The position numbers and the translations under genes were made by a program. A model generated the notes under the pieces. That model made no database searches. It was not told where the DNA came from and was given only the letters and a program-made list of their open reading frames with translations. From Tahibacter aquaticus (GTDB lineage: Bacteria > Pseudomonadota > Gammaproteobacteria > Xanthomonadales > Rhodanobacteraceae), in the NCBI RefSeq assembly GCF_004363655.1, contig NZ_SNZH01000007.1, positions 124,001-188,000 of the forward strand: a stretch of 64,000 nt of DNA, written 5' to 3'. Numbering within the stretch: position 1 is the first letter of the stretch; each line of letters begins with the position of its first letter. Positions 26,335 through 35,711 of this stretch are shown piece by piece.

Positions 26335-28239
26335 GTGGCGCACGACGTCAGGGAATTGCTCGGGCCTGACGGCCCGTTCGCGCGCGAGGTGGCGGGCTTT
26401 GCCCCGCGCAGCTCGCAGCAGGACATGGCTGCGGCTGTGGCCGAGGCCATGGACGACCGGCATATCCTCATCGCCGAAGCCGGCACCGGCACTGGCAAAA
26501 CCTTTGCCTACCTGGTGCCGGCGGTGCTGTCGGGCAAGCGCGTGATCGTCTCCACCGGCACCAAGACCTTGCAGGACCAGCTGTTCCATCGCGACCTGCC
26601 CCGCGTGCGCCAGGTTACCGGCGCGCGCATCAAGGCCAGCCTGCTCAAGGGGCGTGCCAACTACGTCTGCCTGTACCGGCTGGACCAGACCCACCGCGAC
26701 GGCCGCCTGGCCTCGCGCGAGCAGGTCGGCCAGCTGCAGGTGTTGCGTACCTGGGCGCAGCGCAGCAGCAGCGGCGACAAGGCCGAAGTGCTCGGCGTGC
26801 CGGAAGACTCGCCGCTCTGGCCGCGCGTCACCTCGACCGCGGAAAACTGCCTCGGCGCCGACTGTCCCCAGTTCAACGAATGCTTCGTGGTCAAGGCGCG
26901 CCGTGCGGCGCAGGAAGCCGACCTGGTCGTGGTCAACCACCACCTGCTGTTTGCCGACCTGGCGATCAAGCAGGAGGGCTTCGGCGAAATCCTGCCCGGT
27001 GCGCATGCCTTCATCCTCGATGAGGCGCACCAGATTCCGGACCTCGCCGGGCAGTTCTTCTCAGTCACGTTTTCCGCCCGCCAGCTGCAGGAACTGGGCA
27101 ATGACACGGAAGCCGAATGCGGCTCCGTCAGCGGCGCCTTCGCCGTGCTGCGCGAGCCGATTGCGGCGACCGGCTCGGCCTTGCGGCGCGTGCGGCTGGC
27201 GCTGGACAAGCATCCGGCCAAAGGCTCGTTCACGCTGATCGAGCAGGATCGCTTCGCCCTGTCGGAACTGCGCGAACTGCAGGCCGCGCTGCGCGAGCTG
27301 GAAGCCGCCCTGGGCAGCCAGGCCGAGCGTTCGCGCGGGCTGACCGCCATGCACGAGCGCTGCCAGGGACTGGTGGAAAAACTCGACCAGGTACTCGACG
27401 GCGGCGCGCGCGACTGGGTGCACTGGTACGAACTGACCAGCCAGGGCTTTGCCCTCAGCGCCACGCCGCTGGACCTGGCCCCGCCGCTGCGCGCCCTGCG
27501 CCAGCAAAGCCGGGCCGCCTGGATCCTGACCTCGGCCACCTTGTCCGTCGCCGGGGAGTTCCAGCATTTCGCACGCCAGCTGGGCCTGGACGACCCGGTC
27601 ACCTTGAGCCTGGCCAGCCCGTTCGACTACCCACGCCAGGCGTTGACCTACCTGCCGCGGGGATTGCCCGATCCCGGCGCGCAGGACTATACCGACCGCG
27701 TCGTCGACACCGTGCTGCCGGTACTGGAAGCGTCGCGTGGGCGCGCCTTCTTCCTGTTCACCTCGCACCGCGCCCTGCGCCGCGCGGCCGAGCGGCTGGG
27801 CCAGCTGCCGTATCCGCTGTTCGTGCAGGGCACGGCGCCGCGGCACCAGCTGCTGACCGATTTCCGCAACTCGGGCAATGGCGTGCTGCTGGGCGCTGCC
27901 AGCTTCTGGGAGGGGGTGGACGTGGCCGGCGAGGCCCTGTCTTGCGTGATCATCGACAAGCTGCCCTTCGCCGCGCCGGACGACCCGGTGCTGGAGGCAC
28001 GCCTGGCGGCAATGCGTGATGCCGGCGGCAATCCCTTCGTGCAGTGGCAGATTCCGTCGGCCGTGATTGCCCTCAAGCAGGGGGCCGGCCGCCTGATCCG
28101 CGACGTCAACGACCGCGGCGTGCTGGTGCTGTGCGACCCGCGGCTGACCTCGCGCCCCTACGGCAAACTGTTCCTGAAGAGCCTTCCGGCCACGCCGATC
28201 ACGCGCGAAATCGAGGATGTCCGGACTTTCTTCGGCTGA
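26335..28239 (+). CDS. yoaA: ATP-dependent DNA helicase of the YoaA/DinG (XPD-like) family
   Basis: A 634-residue superfamily 2 helicase. Walker A AEAGTGTGKTFAYL has K55, and DEAH is at residues 229-232. Four cysteines of an Fe-S cluster lie between them: C in YVCLYR, then NCLGADCPQFNEC. Motifs V-VI (FWEGVDVAGE and QGAGRLIR) are at the C-terminus. Length and cysteine spacing match YoaA, which in E. coli binds the HolC clamp-loader subunit and unwinds forked DNA during repair. GTG 26335 starts five bases after the TPR lipoprotein stop; the ribosome site is poor and the frame is open upstream. Confidence 0.88.
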   Translation: MAHDVRELLGPDGPFAREVAGFAPRSSQQDMAAAVAEAMDDRHILIAEAGTGTGKTFAYLVPAVLSGKRVIVSTGTKTLQDQLFHRDLPRVRQVTGARIKASLLKGRANYVCLYRLDQTHRDGRLASREQVGQLQVLRTWAQRSSSGDKAEVLGVPEDSPLWPRVTSTAENCLGADCPQFNECFVVKARRAAQEADLVVVNHHLLFADLAIKQEGFGEILPGAHAFILDEAHQIPDLAGQFFSVTFSARQLQELGNDTEAECGSVSGAFAVLREPIAATGSALRRVRLALDKHPAKGSFTLIEQDRFALSELRELQAALRELEAALGSQAERSRGLTAMHERCQGLVEKLDQVLDGGARDWVHWYELTSQGFALSATPLDLAPPLRALRQQSRAAWILTSATLSVAGEFQHFARQLGLDDPVTLSLASPFDYPRQALTYLPRGLPDPGAQDYTDRVVDTVLPVLEASRGRAFFLFTSHRALRRAAERLGQLPYPLFVQGTAPRHQLLTDFRNSGNGVLLGAASFWEGVDVAGEALSCVIIDKLPFAAPDDPVLEARLAAMRDAGGNPFVQWQIPSAVIALKQGAGRLIRDVNDRGVLVLCDPRLTSRPYGKLFLKSLPATPITREIEDVRTFFG

Positions 28240-28241
28240 AC

Positions 28242-28274
28242 AAACCGTACCAGATGTACAGCAAGCGGTTTTTT
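28242..28274 (+). terminator. Probable terminator after yoaA
   Basis: AAACCG and CGGTTT close a stem whose interior contains a second stem (GTAC-CAGAT-GTAC), followed by a T6 run. It starts three bases after the yoaA stop. The outer stem is short, so efficiency is uncertain. Confidence 0.45.
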
Positions 28275-28373
28275 GCGCATTTGTCTTATTCGTCCGTCAT
28301 TACGTAGAAATTAGCCAATAAATACGCGAGCGGATCGAGGTTGTGGCGGGTACTCCGTCCGAGGGCGGATGTT

Positions 28374-28389
28374 GGTGACAGATTTCACA
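28374..28389 (+). promoter_or_regulatory. CRP/Clp-type binding site before the subtilase
   Basis: GGTGACAGATTTCACA matches the CRP consensus TGTGA-N6-TCACA at nine of ten fixed positions. In Xanthomonas the CRP homologue Clp activates extracellular protease genes. The centre lies about 87 bases before the predicted transcription start. Confidence 0.45.
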
Positions 28390-28432
28390 TTTTGGATGCG
28401 GAACTTTTCGGCCGACTTTGCCGCGACGCAGA

Positions 28433-28462
28433 TTGAGAGGGGCGTTGGCTCGGTGCTATAAG
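28433..28462 (+). promoter_or_regulatory. Sigma-70 promoter of the subtilase gene
   Basis: TTGAGA (28433-28438) and TATAAG (28457-28462) are 18 bases apart; each matches the consensus at five of six positions. The predicted start near 28469 gives a 5' leader of about 177 bases with no other gene in it. The remainder of the 28275-28645 gap shows no coding signal. Confidence 0.6.
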
Positions 28463-28645
28463 AAATGTCTGGACGAATGTTGCGGTGGTTGCGTCTCAGT
28501 GAGACGGCGACGGAATACGGTTGCGGCTGTTTCCCGGTCGCCAGGCTGTTTCGTTGTTATTCCTCGCGTTCTTCCGTGCGCCGGCCGTACCGACGGTGGT
28601 CAAGTGCGGCCGTTTCTTTGAGTAGTGCCTGTTGGGAGGTTTTAC

Positions 28646-31534
28646 ATGGGTAAGTCGATTCGGGTAACAGTGTTGGCGTCGGTCATCGGCGTCGTGCTGG
28701 CGGGCGGTATCGTGAGTTTGCCGGTGGCAACGGCGCAGTCGGTGACAGCGGCCGCCACTGAAAGCTACATCATCACATTCAATGAGCCGGGCCTGCTGTA
28801 CTACCGTGGCGGCGCTGGTTCCCTCGAAGCGACGGCACCGGAAGCACGTGGCCAGCGTCGTCTCGACGCCAAGAGCCCGGCTGCGGTCGCCTACCGCAAC
28901 TACCTGCAGACCGAACGCGCCTCGCACGTGCAGTCGATCTCCTCGGCCCTGGGTCGCTCGGTATCCCCGACGCACCAGTATGGCGTGACCAAGAACGGCG
29001 TCGCCGCCCAGCTCACCGCAGCTGAAGCCAACACCGTGCGCAACCTGCCGGGAGTCAAGTCCGTCGTTGTCAGCGTCAACTATGAACTCGACACCTTCCG
29101 CGGCCCCAGCTTCATCGGCGCTGACACCGTGTGGAGCGGCGCCAATGTCCCGGGCGCCGTGGGCACGCGCGGCTTCGGCAAGACCATCGGTGTGATGGAC
29201 GGCGGCACGAATGCCGACCACCCGTCTTTCGCCAACGATGCCACCTGCGGCTACAACGCAGGCAACCCCAAGCTCAAGACCGCTGTCGATTGCTCCAGCA
29301 CCGATGCGGGCGGCGTCTGTAACGGACCGGAACCCGAAGACACCTCGGTCGGCCACGGCGTGCACACGGCCAGCACCGCCGCGGGCAACGTGGTGACCAC
29401 CAGCGCGACCCCGGCTCCGGTGTTCCCGGCTCCCTATACCAGCATGTCCGGCGTGGCGCCGTGCGCCGCCGTGCGCTCGTACCGCGTCTGCCAGACCACC
29501 ACCTGCGCCAGCGCCGACATCGAGGCTGGCCTGGAAAGCGCCATCGTTGACGACGTCGACGTGGTGAACTACTCCATCTCCGGCGGCCGCGATCCCTGGA
29601 ACGATGCCGACCGCATCTTCCTCGACCTGGTCAATGCCGACATCATCGTCGCCGCCTCGGCCGGTAACACGCGTACCGAAACGCCGGTACCGATCGGCCA
29701 GGTCAACCACCTGGGCCCGTGGACGATGACCGTTGCCGCGTCCACCCATGACGCCGCCGTGCTGGCCTTCTCCAGCCTGACCGGCCCGGGCACCCCGCCC
29801 AGCACCGGCGTTGGCGTGCGCATGAACCGCGGCAGCACCACCCCGGTCGGCAGCCTGCTGCCGCCGACCACACCGATCAAGAGCTTCCCGGCCAACCTGG
29901 AAGCCTGTACCGCCGGTACGGCCATTCCGGCTGGCTACTTCGCCAACTCGATCGCCTTCGTGCGTCGCGGCACCTGCAGCTTCGCCGAGAAGATCACCAA
30001 TGCGGTGAACGGCGGTGCGATTCTGGTGCTGGTCGGCAACAACCAGATCGGCCCGATCTCGATGAACACCACCGGCGCACCGACCACGGTGCCGGCGTAC
30101 AGCATGACCCAGGCCCCGGGCGACGCGATCCGCGATTTCATCGCCGCCAATCCGACCACCGCCACCGCCAACTTCAACCCGGACGGCCGCCTCGGCGACG
30201 TGCTCGGCGACTTCAGCCTGCGCGGCCCGGTGCCGGCTGGCTTCCCGAACGTCACCAAGCCCGACATCACGGCTCCGGGCGTGGACATCTACGCCGCGGT
30301 CAATGCGGCCAACGGTGAATACGGCTTCATGAGCGGCACCTCGATGTCCTCGCCGCACGTGGCCGGCGCTGCACTGCTGGTTCGCGCTGCCAAGCCGGCC
30401 TGGTCGGCAATGGAAGTCAAGTCCGTGCTGCAGATGACCGCCAAGCCGGACGGCTACGACGACAACGGCAGCACCGCCTGGGATCCGGATGACGTCGGCA
30501 ACGGCCGTGTCGACCTGACCAAGGCGATCAAGTCCGCGCTGGCCATGAACGAGACGTTCGCGAACTTCGTCGCGGCGAATCCGACCGGCGGCAGCATCGA
30601 TGCCAAGACGCTCAACATCCCGTCGATGCGCAATACCAACTGCGCGCCGACCTGCTCGTTCACCCGTACCGTGACCAGCAAGGTCGCCACGGGCACGACG
30701 TGGACTGCGACCTTCGTCGGTACGCGTCCCTCGGGCAATCCGACCGTCACCATCACCCCGTCCAACTTCACGGTGGTCGGCGGTGGCACGCAGGCGCTGA
30801 ACATCGCGGTCGACCTGGGCTACGGCTCTCCCGTAACGGCGGCCGAACCGGCCTTCGGCTACGTGGTGCTGACCCCGAGCGACAACACCCTGCCGACCCA
30901 GCGCCTGACGCTGGCGGTGGCTGGTACCCGCGATGGCATCTTCAAGGACGACTTCGGTTCGGTCCAGCTGTGCCCGTCGCAGCTGCTGCTCGATCCGAGC
31001 TTCGAAGCGACCACCGCAGGCACCTACACGAATCCCAACTGGGCTTCGACCTCGACCAGCGGCGGTGCCTCCGGTAGCTCGATCTGCGACGCCGATTGCG
31101 GTGCCGATGTGGCCCGTACCGGTCTGTTCTGGACCTGGTTCGGCGGCTGGGGCACGGGTTCCGAAACCGGCACTGTCAGTCAGTCGGTGACCCTGCCTGC
31201 CGGCCCGGCGCGCTGGATCAACTTCTACCTGCTCCGTTCGGCGACCACGTCCAATGCCGCCATGACGGTCAGCATCGACGGTACCGTCGTGCAGACCTAC
31301 CCGGGCGTCACGGTGACCGAACCGGCGTATGGCCTGCAGTCGATCCCGGTTCCGGCGACCTACCTCAACGGTGCTTCGCACACGGTCGAGTTCAAGTTCG
31401 TCAAGACCGGCGCCGCTAACATGGGCAACATGCACGTCGACGACGTCACCCTGGACTGCAGCGTCGGTACCCGTGGCGCGACCCGCCCGGCCTCGCCGAC
31501 CGTTGTCGAGCTGATGCGCCGCAACGCCCAGTAA
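28646..31534 (+). CDS. Secreted subtilisin-like serine protease (S8) with PA domain
   Basis: A 962-residue exported subtilase. Signal peptide about residues 1-33, then an I9-type propeptide to about 155. Catalytic triad: D185 (GVMDGGTNADHP), H237 (GHGVHTAS) and S566 (SGTSMSSPHVAG). A protease-associated (PA) insertion sits at about 410-510 between His and Ser. A beta-rich region follows, then a short IFKDDFGS segment near residue 770 and a C-terminal jelly-roll-like domain to the end. GGGAGG six bases upstream fixes ATG 28646. The gene is framed by its own promoter and strong terminator, with a CRP/Clp-like site upstream. Likely a nutrient-scavenging exoprotease. Confidence 0.93.
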   Translation: MGKSIRVTVLASVIGVVLAGGIVSLPVATAQSVTAAATESYIITFNEPGLLYYRGGAGSLEATAPEARGQRRLDAKSPAAVAYRNYLQTERASHVQSISSALGRSVSPTHQYGVTKNGVAAQLTAAEANTVRNLPGVKSVVVSVNYELDTFRGPSFIGADTVWSGANVPGAVGTRGFGKTIGVMDGGTNADHPSFANDATCGYNAGNPKLKTAVDCSSTDAGGVCNGPEPEDTSVGHGVHTASTAAGNVVTTSATPAPVFPAPYTSMSGVAPCAAVRSYRVCQTTTCASADIEAGLESAIVDDVDVVNYSISGGRDPWNDADRIFLDLVNADIIVAASAGNTRTETPVPIGQVNHLGPWTMTVAASTHDAAVLAFSSLTGPGTPPSTGVGVRMNRGSTTPVGSLLPPTTPIKSFPANLEACTAGTAIPAGYFANSIAFVRRGTCSFAEKITNAVNGGAILVLVGNNQIGPISMNTTGAPTTVPAYSMTQAPGDAIRDFIAANPTTATANFNPDGRLGDVLGDFSLRGPVPAGFPNVTKPDITAPGVDIYAAVNAANGEYGFMSGTSMSSPHVAGAALLVRAAKPAWSAMEVKSVLQMTAKPDGYDDNGSTAWDPDDVGNGRVDLTKAIKSALAMNETFANFVAANPTGGSIDAKTLNIPSMRNTNCAPTCSFTRTVTSKVATGTTWTATFVGTRPSGNPTVTITPSNFTVVGGGTQALNIAVDLGYGSPVTAAEPAFGYVVLTPSDNTLPTQRLTLAVAGTRDGIFKDDFGSVQLCPSQLLLDPSFEATTAGTYTNPNWASTSTSGGASGSSICDADCGADVARTGLFWTWFGGWGTGSETGTVSQSVTLPAGPARWINFYLLRSATTSNAAMTVSIDGTVVQTYPGVTVTEPAYGLQSIPVPATYLNGASHTVEFKFVKTGAANMGNMHVDDVTLDCSVGTRGATRPASPTVVELMRRNAQ

Positions 31535-31559
31535 CAACGGGCGCCATGCGTTGATCCTG

Positions 31560-31589
31560 AGGGGCCTTGCGCAAGCAAGGCCCCTTTTT
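31560..31589 (+). terminator. Strong rho-independent terminator of the subtilase
   Basis: An 11-bp stem (AGGGGCCTTGC with its complement), loop GCAA, then a run of five T. It starts 25 bases after the subtilase stop. Confidence 0.9.
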
Positions 31590-31626
31590 CATGCGCGGCG
31601 TTCCCAGGGCTGGAAAAAGGCGCACG

Positions 31627-31653
31627 AAAAAACGGCCGCCAAGGCGGCCGTTT
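31627..31653 (-). terminator. Terminator of the minus-strand small gene
   Basis: AAACGGCCGCC and GGCGGCCGTTT form a GC-rich stem; on the minus strand it is followed by T6. It lies downstream of the gene that ends at 31700 and faces the subtilase terminator. Confidence 0.75.
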
Positions 31654-31699
31654 GCGCATGCGGGTAAACCCGTACTGGCCGGTGTTGGCGGCCCCTGTC

Positions 31700-32020
31700 T
31701 TACGCCGCGCTAACCACCAGCGTCAGTTTCGGACGCGCAGACGTGACCTCGGTCACGGCCTGACCGCCCCAGTCCTGCTCGTCCGGGCCCGGCGTCATCT
31801 CGGCGAAGCTGTCTTCGAAGCGTTCGAAACGGGCTTCCGCTGCGCGCGCCACGCTGGCCGGAACAATGCCGGCGGCCAGCAATTGCTGCACCAGGGCGCG
31901 GTGTTCGGCGCTGAAACCAGGGTCTTTCAAGGCCTCGTCCAAGGCATTGACCAGGGCTGCCAGCCAATGGGCATTCGGCGCGCGCAGGGCAAGCAGCATT
32001 TCCTGGGTAGACAAAGCCAT
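31700..32020 (-). CDS. Uncharacterised 106-residue soluble protein
   Basis: I do not recognise this family. The start is taken at ATG 32020 (MALSTQEML); the frame is open 13 codons upstream. The first 70 residues look like a bundle of amphipathic helices (LRAPNAHWLAALVNALDEAL, RALVQQLLAAGIV), and the C-terminus ends in a beta-like stretch (PKLTLVVSAA). No cysteine, signal peptide or membrane segment. It has its own terminator and is divergent from creD, with 272 bases between them that show no clear promoter. Confidence 0.55.
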   Translation of the reverse strand: MALSTQEMLLALRAPNAHWLAALVNALDEALKDPGFSAEHRALVQQLLAAGIVPASVARAAEARFERFEDSFAEMTPGPDEQDWGGQAVTEVTSARPKLTLVVSAA

Positions 32021-32292
32021 GGCAAAAGTCCGCAGAGGTCGAAGGGCAGGAAAGGACAATCGGGAATGTTTACTGCAGGAAAAGTGCCAAAGTGCTGCAT
32101 GCCGACCGGACGCAGCCGAACGGACTGTCGGCCGGTGGTCAACTGGTCCTTAGCCCTTGGCCCTCGGCCCCGGGGCGGCGAAGCCGCCGTGCCGGCAAAT
32201 TGCCCTGTTTCGCCCGGCTTGCGCCCGCGCCGCGCCGGGCGCCGGTCCTGCCCGGCTGCGGCAATAGCCGTACCCCGACCGCGAGACTGCTC

Positions 32293-33603
32293 ATGCTTCC
32301 TACCGCACATTCATTCACCCTCAAGGTGCTGGGCATAGCCGGCCTGGCCTTGCTGATGCTGATACCGCTGCTGCAAGTGCAAGGCCTGGTTGCGGAGCGC
32401 AGCGGCTTGCGCGACCAGGCCATCGCCCAGGTGGCTTCGCGCTGGGGCGAGGCGCAGACCATCGGCGGCCCCCTGCTGGTCCTGTCGCAGCTGCAGCGCT
32501 GGAAGACCGACCAGGGCTGGAGCGAACGCCGCGTCCAGCGCGTGCTGCTGCCGGCTGATCTCAGCTTCGCTGCCGGCCTCGACATCGAATCGCGCGCCTA
32601 TGGCATCTACGAGACGCCGGTCTACAAGGCAGCGGTCAAGCTCAGTGCACGCTTCGCCCCGGAAGACCTGGCCGAGCTGCGCGGTGCCATCGCCGACGAT
32701 TCGGCCAGGCTGGAACTGCGCCTGCCGCTGTCGGATGTGCGTGGCCTGCGCGAAGTGCGTTCCTTCAGTCTCAACGGCGTGCCGGCCCGGCTGCAGCCGG
32801 GCTTGCAGATCCTGGGTTTCTCCACCGCTGCGCTGGCACTGGACAAGAGCGTGCTGAACGCGCCGCTGGCGTTGGAGCTGGACATGATCGTCGCCGGCAC
32901 CGAACGCCTGCAATTCCTGCCGCTGGCGCGTACCACCCACCTCAGTGTGCAGGCACCCTGGGGCGATCCCAGCTTCATCGGTGCCTTCCTGCCCGCGCGC
33001 CATCAGGTCGAAGCGAACAGCTTCCAGGCCAACTGGCAGGTGCTGGAACTCAATCGTGGCTATGGCCAGCAATGGGACGTGGGCGAGGTCGACGATGCGC
33101 ACCTGGCCGCGTCGGCTTTCGGCGTCGCCCTGTATCAGCCGGCCAGCGTCTACCAGCAGAACGAGCGCGCGGGTAAATACGGCGTGCTGTTCATTGCCTT
33201 GAGTTTCGTCGCCTTCTTTCTGTTCGAGGTGTTGAAGAAGCTGCGCGTACACCCGGTGCAATACCTGCTGATCGGCGTGTCGCTGTGCACTTTCTATCTG
33301 CTGCTACTGGCCTTGTCCGAGCAGATCGGCTTCGGCGCCGCCTACACCGTGGCCGCCGCTGCGGTGGCGCTGATGGTGGGCGGCTATGCCGCGGCCGTGC
33401 TGTCCACGCGCCAGGCCGGGCTTATGCTCGGCGGCAGCCTGGTCGTGGTGTATGGCCTGCTATACGGCCTTGTCGCCAGCGAGCGATACTCGCTGCTGAT
33501 CGGATCGGTCGCCCTGGTCGCTGTGGTTGCCCTGCTGATGTACCTGACTCGCCAGGTCGACTGGTATGGCGAAGGCCGCGGCGGCGCGCCGCGTACCGCG
33601 TAA
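32293..33603 (+). CDS. creD: Inner-membrane protein CreD
   Basis: A 436-residue membrane protein matching CreD (Cet). One N-terminal membrane helix (about residues 12-30) precedes a large periplasmic domain of about 270 residues that includes a WGDPSFIGAFLP motif. Six hydrophobic helices in the last 150 residues follow the YGVLFIALSFVAFFLFE segment typical of the family. In enterobacteria creD belongs to the CreBC regulon and influences envelope integrity and beta-lactam response; no creB or creC gene is adjacent here. ATG 32293 lies in an open frame that continues upstream; the hydrophobic helix right after it supports this start. Confidence 0.88.
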   Translation: MLPTAHSFTLKVLGIAGLALLMLIPLLQVQGLVAERSGLRDQAIAQVASRWGEAQTIGGPLLVLSQLQRWKTDQGWSERRVQRVLLPADLSFAAGLDIESRAYGIYETPVYKAAVKLSARFAPEDLAELRGAIADDSARLELRLPLSDVRGLREVRSFSLNGVPARLQPGLQILGFSTAALALDKSVLNAPLALELDMIVAGTERLQFLPLARTTHLSVQAPWGDPSFIGAFLPARHQVEANSFQANWQVLELNRGYGQQWDVGEVDDAHLAASAFGVALYQPASVYQQNERAGKYGVLFIALSFVAFFLFEVLKKLRVHPVQYLLIGVSLCTFYLLLLALSEQIGFGAAYTVAAAAVALMVGGYAAAVLSTRQAGLMLGGSLVVVYGLLYGLVASERYSLLIGSVALVAVVALLMYLTRQVDWYGEGRGGAPRTA

Positions 33604-33662
33604 TCGCCGCGCTGCCGCTGTCGCCTTGCGCGCCGATCCTCCCGATCTGTGATGGAATCCGT

Positions 33663-34349
33663 ATGAACCTGCTTGCCATAGAGACCTCCACCGAAGCCTG
33701 TTCGGTGGCCTTGCATCACGCCGGCGCGGTGATCGCGCGCAGCGAAATCGCACCGCGGCGGCATGCCGAGCTGGTGCTGCCCATGGCCGAGGCGCTGCTG
33801 GCCGAGGCCGGTATCCGCCGGCGCCAGCTCGATGCGATCGCCGTCGGCCGCGGCCCCGGCGCGTTCACCGGCGTGCGCCTCGCTGTCTCCATCGCCCAGG
33901 GCATGGCCCTGGGCCTGGACCTGCCGGTGATTCCGATCTCCTCGCTGGCCGCTCTTGCCCTCGATGCACCCGACAACGGTGCCGCTATCCTCGCCGTGAT
34001 CGACGCGCGCATGGGCGAGGTCTATGCCGCCAGCTACCGGCACGATGCAGGCGGCGGCCTGATCGCACTGGACGAGGAAAGAGTGTGCCCGCCCGAACGC
34101 TTGCAGCTGCAGGCACAGGCGGCCTGGAACATCATTGGCAGCGGCTGGGCCAGCTATGGGCGCGTACTCGCCGAGCAGCTGCCCGCGCCGGTCTGGAGCG
34201 ACGGCGCGCGCTACCCGCAGGCGCAGGCGGTTGCCGTGCTGGCGGCGGCGGAGTTTGCCGCCGGCCGCGTGCTGCCGCCGGAACAGGCCTTGCCGCTATA
34301 CCTGCGCGACAAGGTTGCCCTGACCCTGGTGGAACAGCGCGCGCGCTGA
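33663..34349 (+). CDS. tsaB: tRNA threonylcarbamoyladenosine biosynthesis protein TsaB
   Basis: A 228-residue ASKHA-fold protein that partners TsaD and TsaE to place t6A at position 37 of ANN-reading tRNAs. The N-terminus MNLLAIETSTEACSVAL and the later GRGPGAFTGVRLAVS are TsaB signatures. The substrate-binding His of TsaD is absent, as expected for TsaB. The start follows from the family N-terminus. Its TGA (34347-34349) directly abuts the stop of the convergent mgtE gene with no base between them. Confidence 0.95.
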   Translation: MNLLAIETSTEACSVALHHAGAVIARSEIAPRRHAELVLPMAEALLAEAGIRRRQLDAIAVGRGPGAFTGVRLAVSIAQGMALGLDLPVIPISSLAALALDAPDNGAAILAVIDARMGEVYAASYRHDAGGGLIALDEERVCPPERLQLQAQAAWNIIGSGWASYGRVLAEQLPAPVWSDGARYPQAQAVAVLAAAEFAAGRVLPPEQALPLYLRDKVALTLVEQRAR

Positions 34350-35711
34350 TCAGCGCACCAGCAGCACGGTGGAAAGCCCGAGGAAGGTGGCGAAGCCGCA
34401 GCAGTCGGTGACCGTCGTCAGCAGCACGCCGCCGGCCAGCGCCGGGTCGATGCCGACCCGGCGCAGGGCCAGCGGCAGAAATACGCCGGTAAACGCCGCG
34501 GCCAGCAGGTTCAGCACCATGGCGGCGCCGAAGGCGAGCGCGAGCCAGGCGTCGCGGTAGATCAGCAAGGCCACGCCGCCGACCGTTAGCGCCCAGAGAA
34601 TGCCGTTGGCCAGCGCCACCAGCATTTCCTTGCGCAGCAGGTGCATCGCATTGGATGCGCTGACCTGGCCCAGCGCCATTGCACGGATCATCAAGGTCTG
34701 CACCTGGGTGCCGGCGACACCGCCCATGCTCGCGACGATCGGCATCAGCACGGCGCAGGCGACCACCTGTTTCAGCACATTCTCGAAATTACCGATCACC
34801 CATGAAGCGAGGAAGGCGGTCAGCAGGTTGATGCCCAGCCAGACCGCACGGCGCTTGGTCGTGCGCGGCACCGGTGCAAACAGGTCTTCCTCTTCGTCCA
34901 GGCCGGCGGCGCCCAGGGCCTGGTGCTCGGCCTGGTCGCGGATGATGTCGACCACGTCGTCGATGGTGATATGGCCCAGCAGCACGTTGTTCTCGTCGAC
35001 CACCGGCGCGCTAAGCCAGTCGTAGTTGGCGAAGCGCTGCGCCACTTCCGCCACTTCGGTTTCCGCATCGATCGCCGGCTGGTCCGCATCCATGATGCGG
35101 TTCACTGCGACGGCCGGGTCGGCCGTCAGCAGCTGCGCCAGCGAAAGCCGTCCCTGGTACTGGCGGCGCCGGCTGACCACGTACAGATGATCCGTCGCCT
35201 CGGGCAGTTCGCCGCGCAGCCGCAGGTAGCGCAGCACCACGTCTACCGTCACGTCGGCGCGCACGGTGACCACGTCCGGGTTCATCAGGCGGCCGGCCGT
35301 GTCCTCGTCGTAGGTCAGCATCTGCTCCAGTCGTTCGCGATTCTCGCGATCCATCGACTTGAGCACTTCGTCGACCACCGTATCGGGCAGATCCTCGAAC
35401 AGGTCGGCCAGATCGTCGATATCCAGCGATTCCGCCGCCGCGACGATTTCGTCCGTATCCATCGCGCGCAGCAGATCTTCGCGCACGTCTTCGCCGACAT
35501 GGACCAGCACCTCGCCATCGTCCTCGGCGTCGACCAGCCCCCACACCACCTGGCGCTTGGCCGACGGCAGCGATTCGAGCAGATTGCCGATCTCCGCCGC
35601 CGACAAGGTGTTCACCAGCCGCTTCACCGGCCCCAGCCGGCCCGAATCGAGTGCTTGTTCCAGCAGGCGCAACTGCTTGGCGGTCTTGTCCTGCTGGGTG
35701 GTTTCGGCCAT
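34350..35711 (-). CDS. mgtE: Magnesium transporter MgtE
   Basis: A 453-residue channel-like Mg2+ transporter. An acidic N domain (about residues 20-130) is followed by a CBS pair (about 135-260), a plug helix near 265-280, and five membrane helices in the last 175 residues. The pore region carries GGVAGTQVQTLMIRAMALGQV and the final helix ends PALAGGVLLTTVTDCCGF. The N and CBS domains sense cytoplasmic Mg2+ and close the pore. ATG 35711 has GGAG seven bases upstream. I saw no M-box riboswitch in the leader. Confidence 0.94.
   Translation of the reverse strand: MAETTQQDKTAKQLRLLEQALDSGRLGPVKRLVNTLSAAEIGNLLESLPSAKRQVVWGLVDAEDDGEVLVHVGEDVREDLLRAMDTDEIVAAAESLDIDDLADLFEDLPDTVVDEVLKSMDRENRERLEQMLTYDEDTAGRLMNPDVVTVRADVTVDVVLRYLRLRGELPEATDHLYVVSRRRQYQGRLSLAQLLTADPAVAVNRIMDADQPAIDAETEVAEVAQRFANYDWLSAPVVDENNVLLGHITIDDVVDIIRDQAEHQALGAAGLDEEEDLFAPVPRTTKRRAVWLGINLLTAFLASWVIGNFENVLKQVVACAVLMPIVASMGGVAGTQVQTLMIRAMALGQVSASNAMHLLRKEMLVALANGILWALTVGGVALLIYRDAWLALAFGAAMVLNLLAAAFTGVFLPLALRRVGIDPALAGGVLLTTVTDCCGFATFLGLSTVLLVR

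Noticed and set aside
28496-31537. A 1013-codon minus-strand frame opposite the subtilase
   Set aside because: Antisense to a subtilase with intact triad; composition (Arg, His, Gly, Val) is that of a shadow frame.
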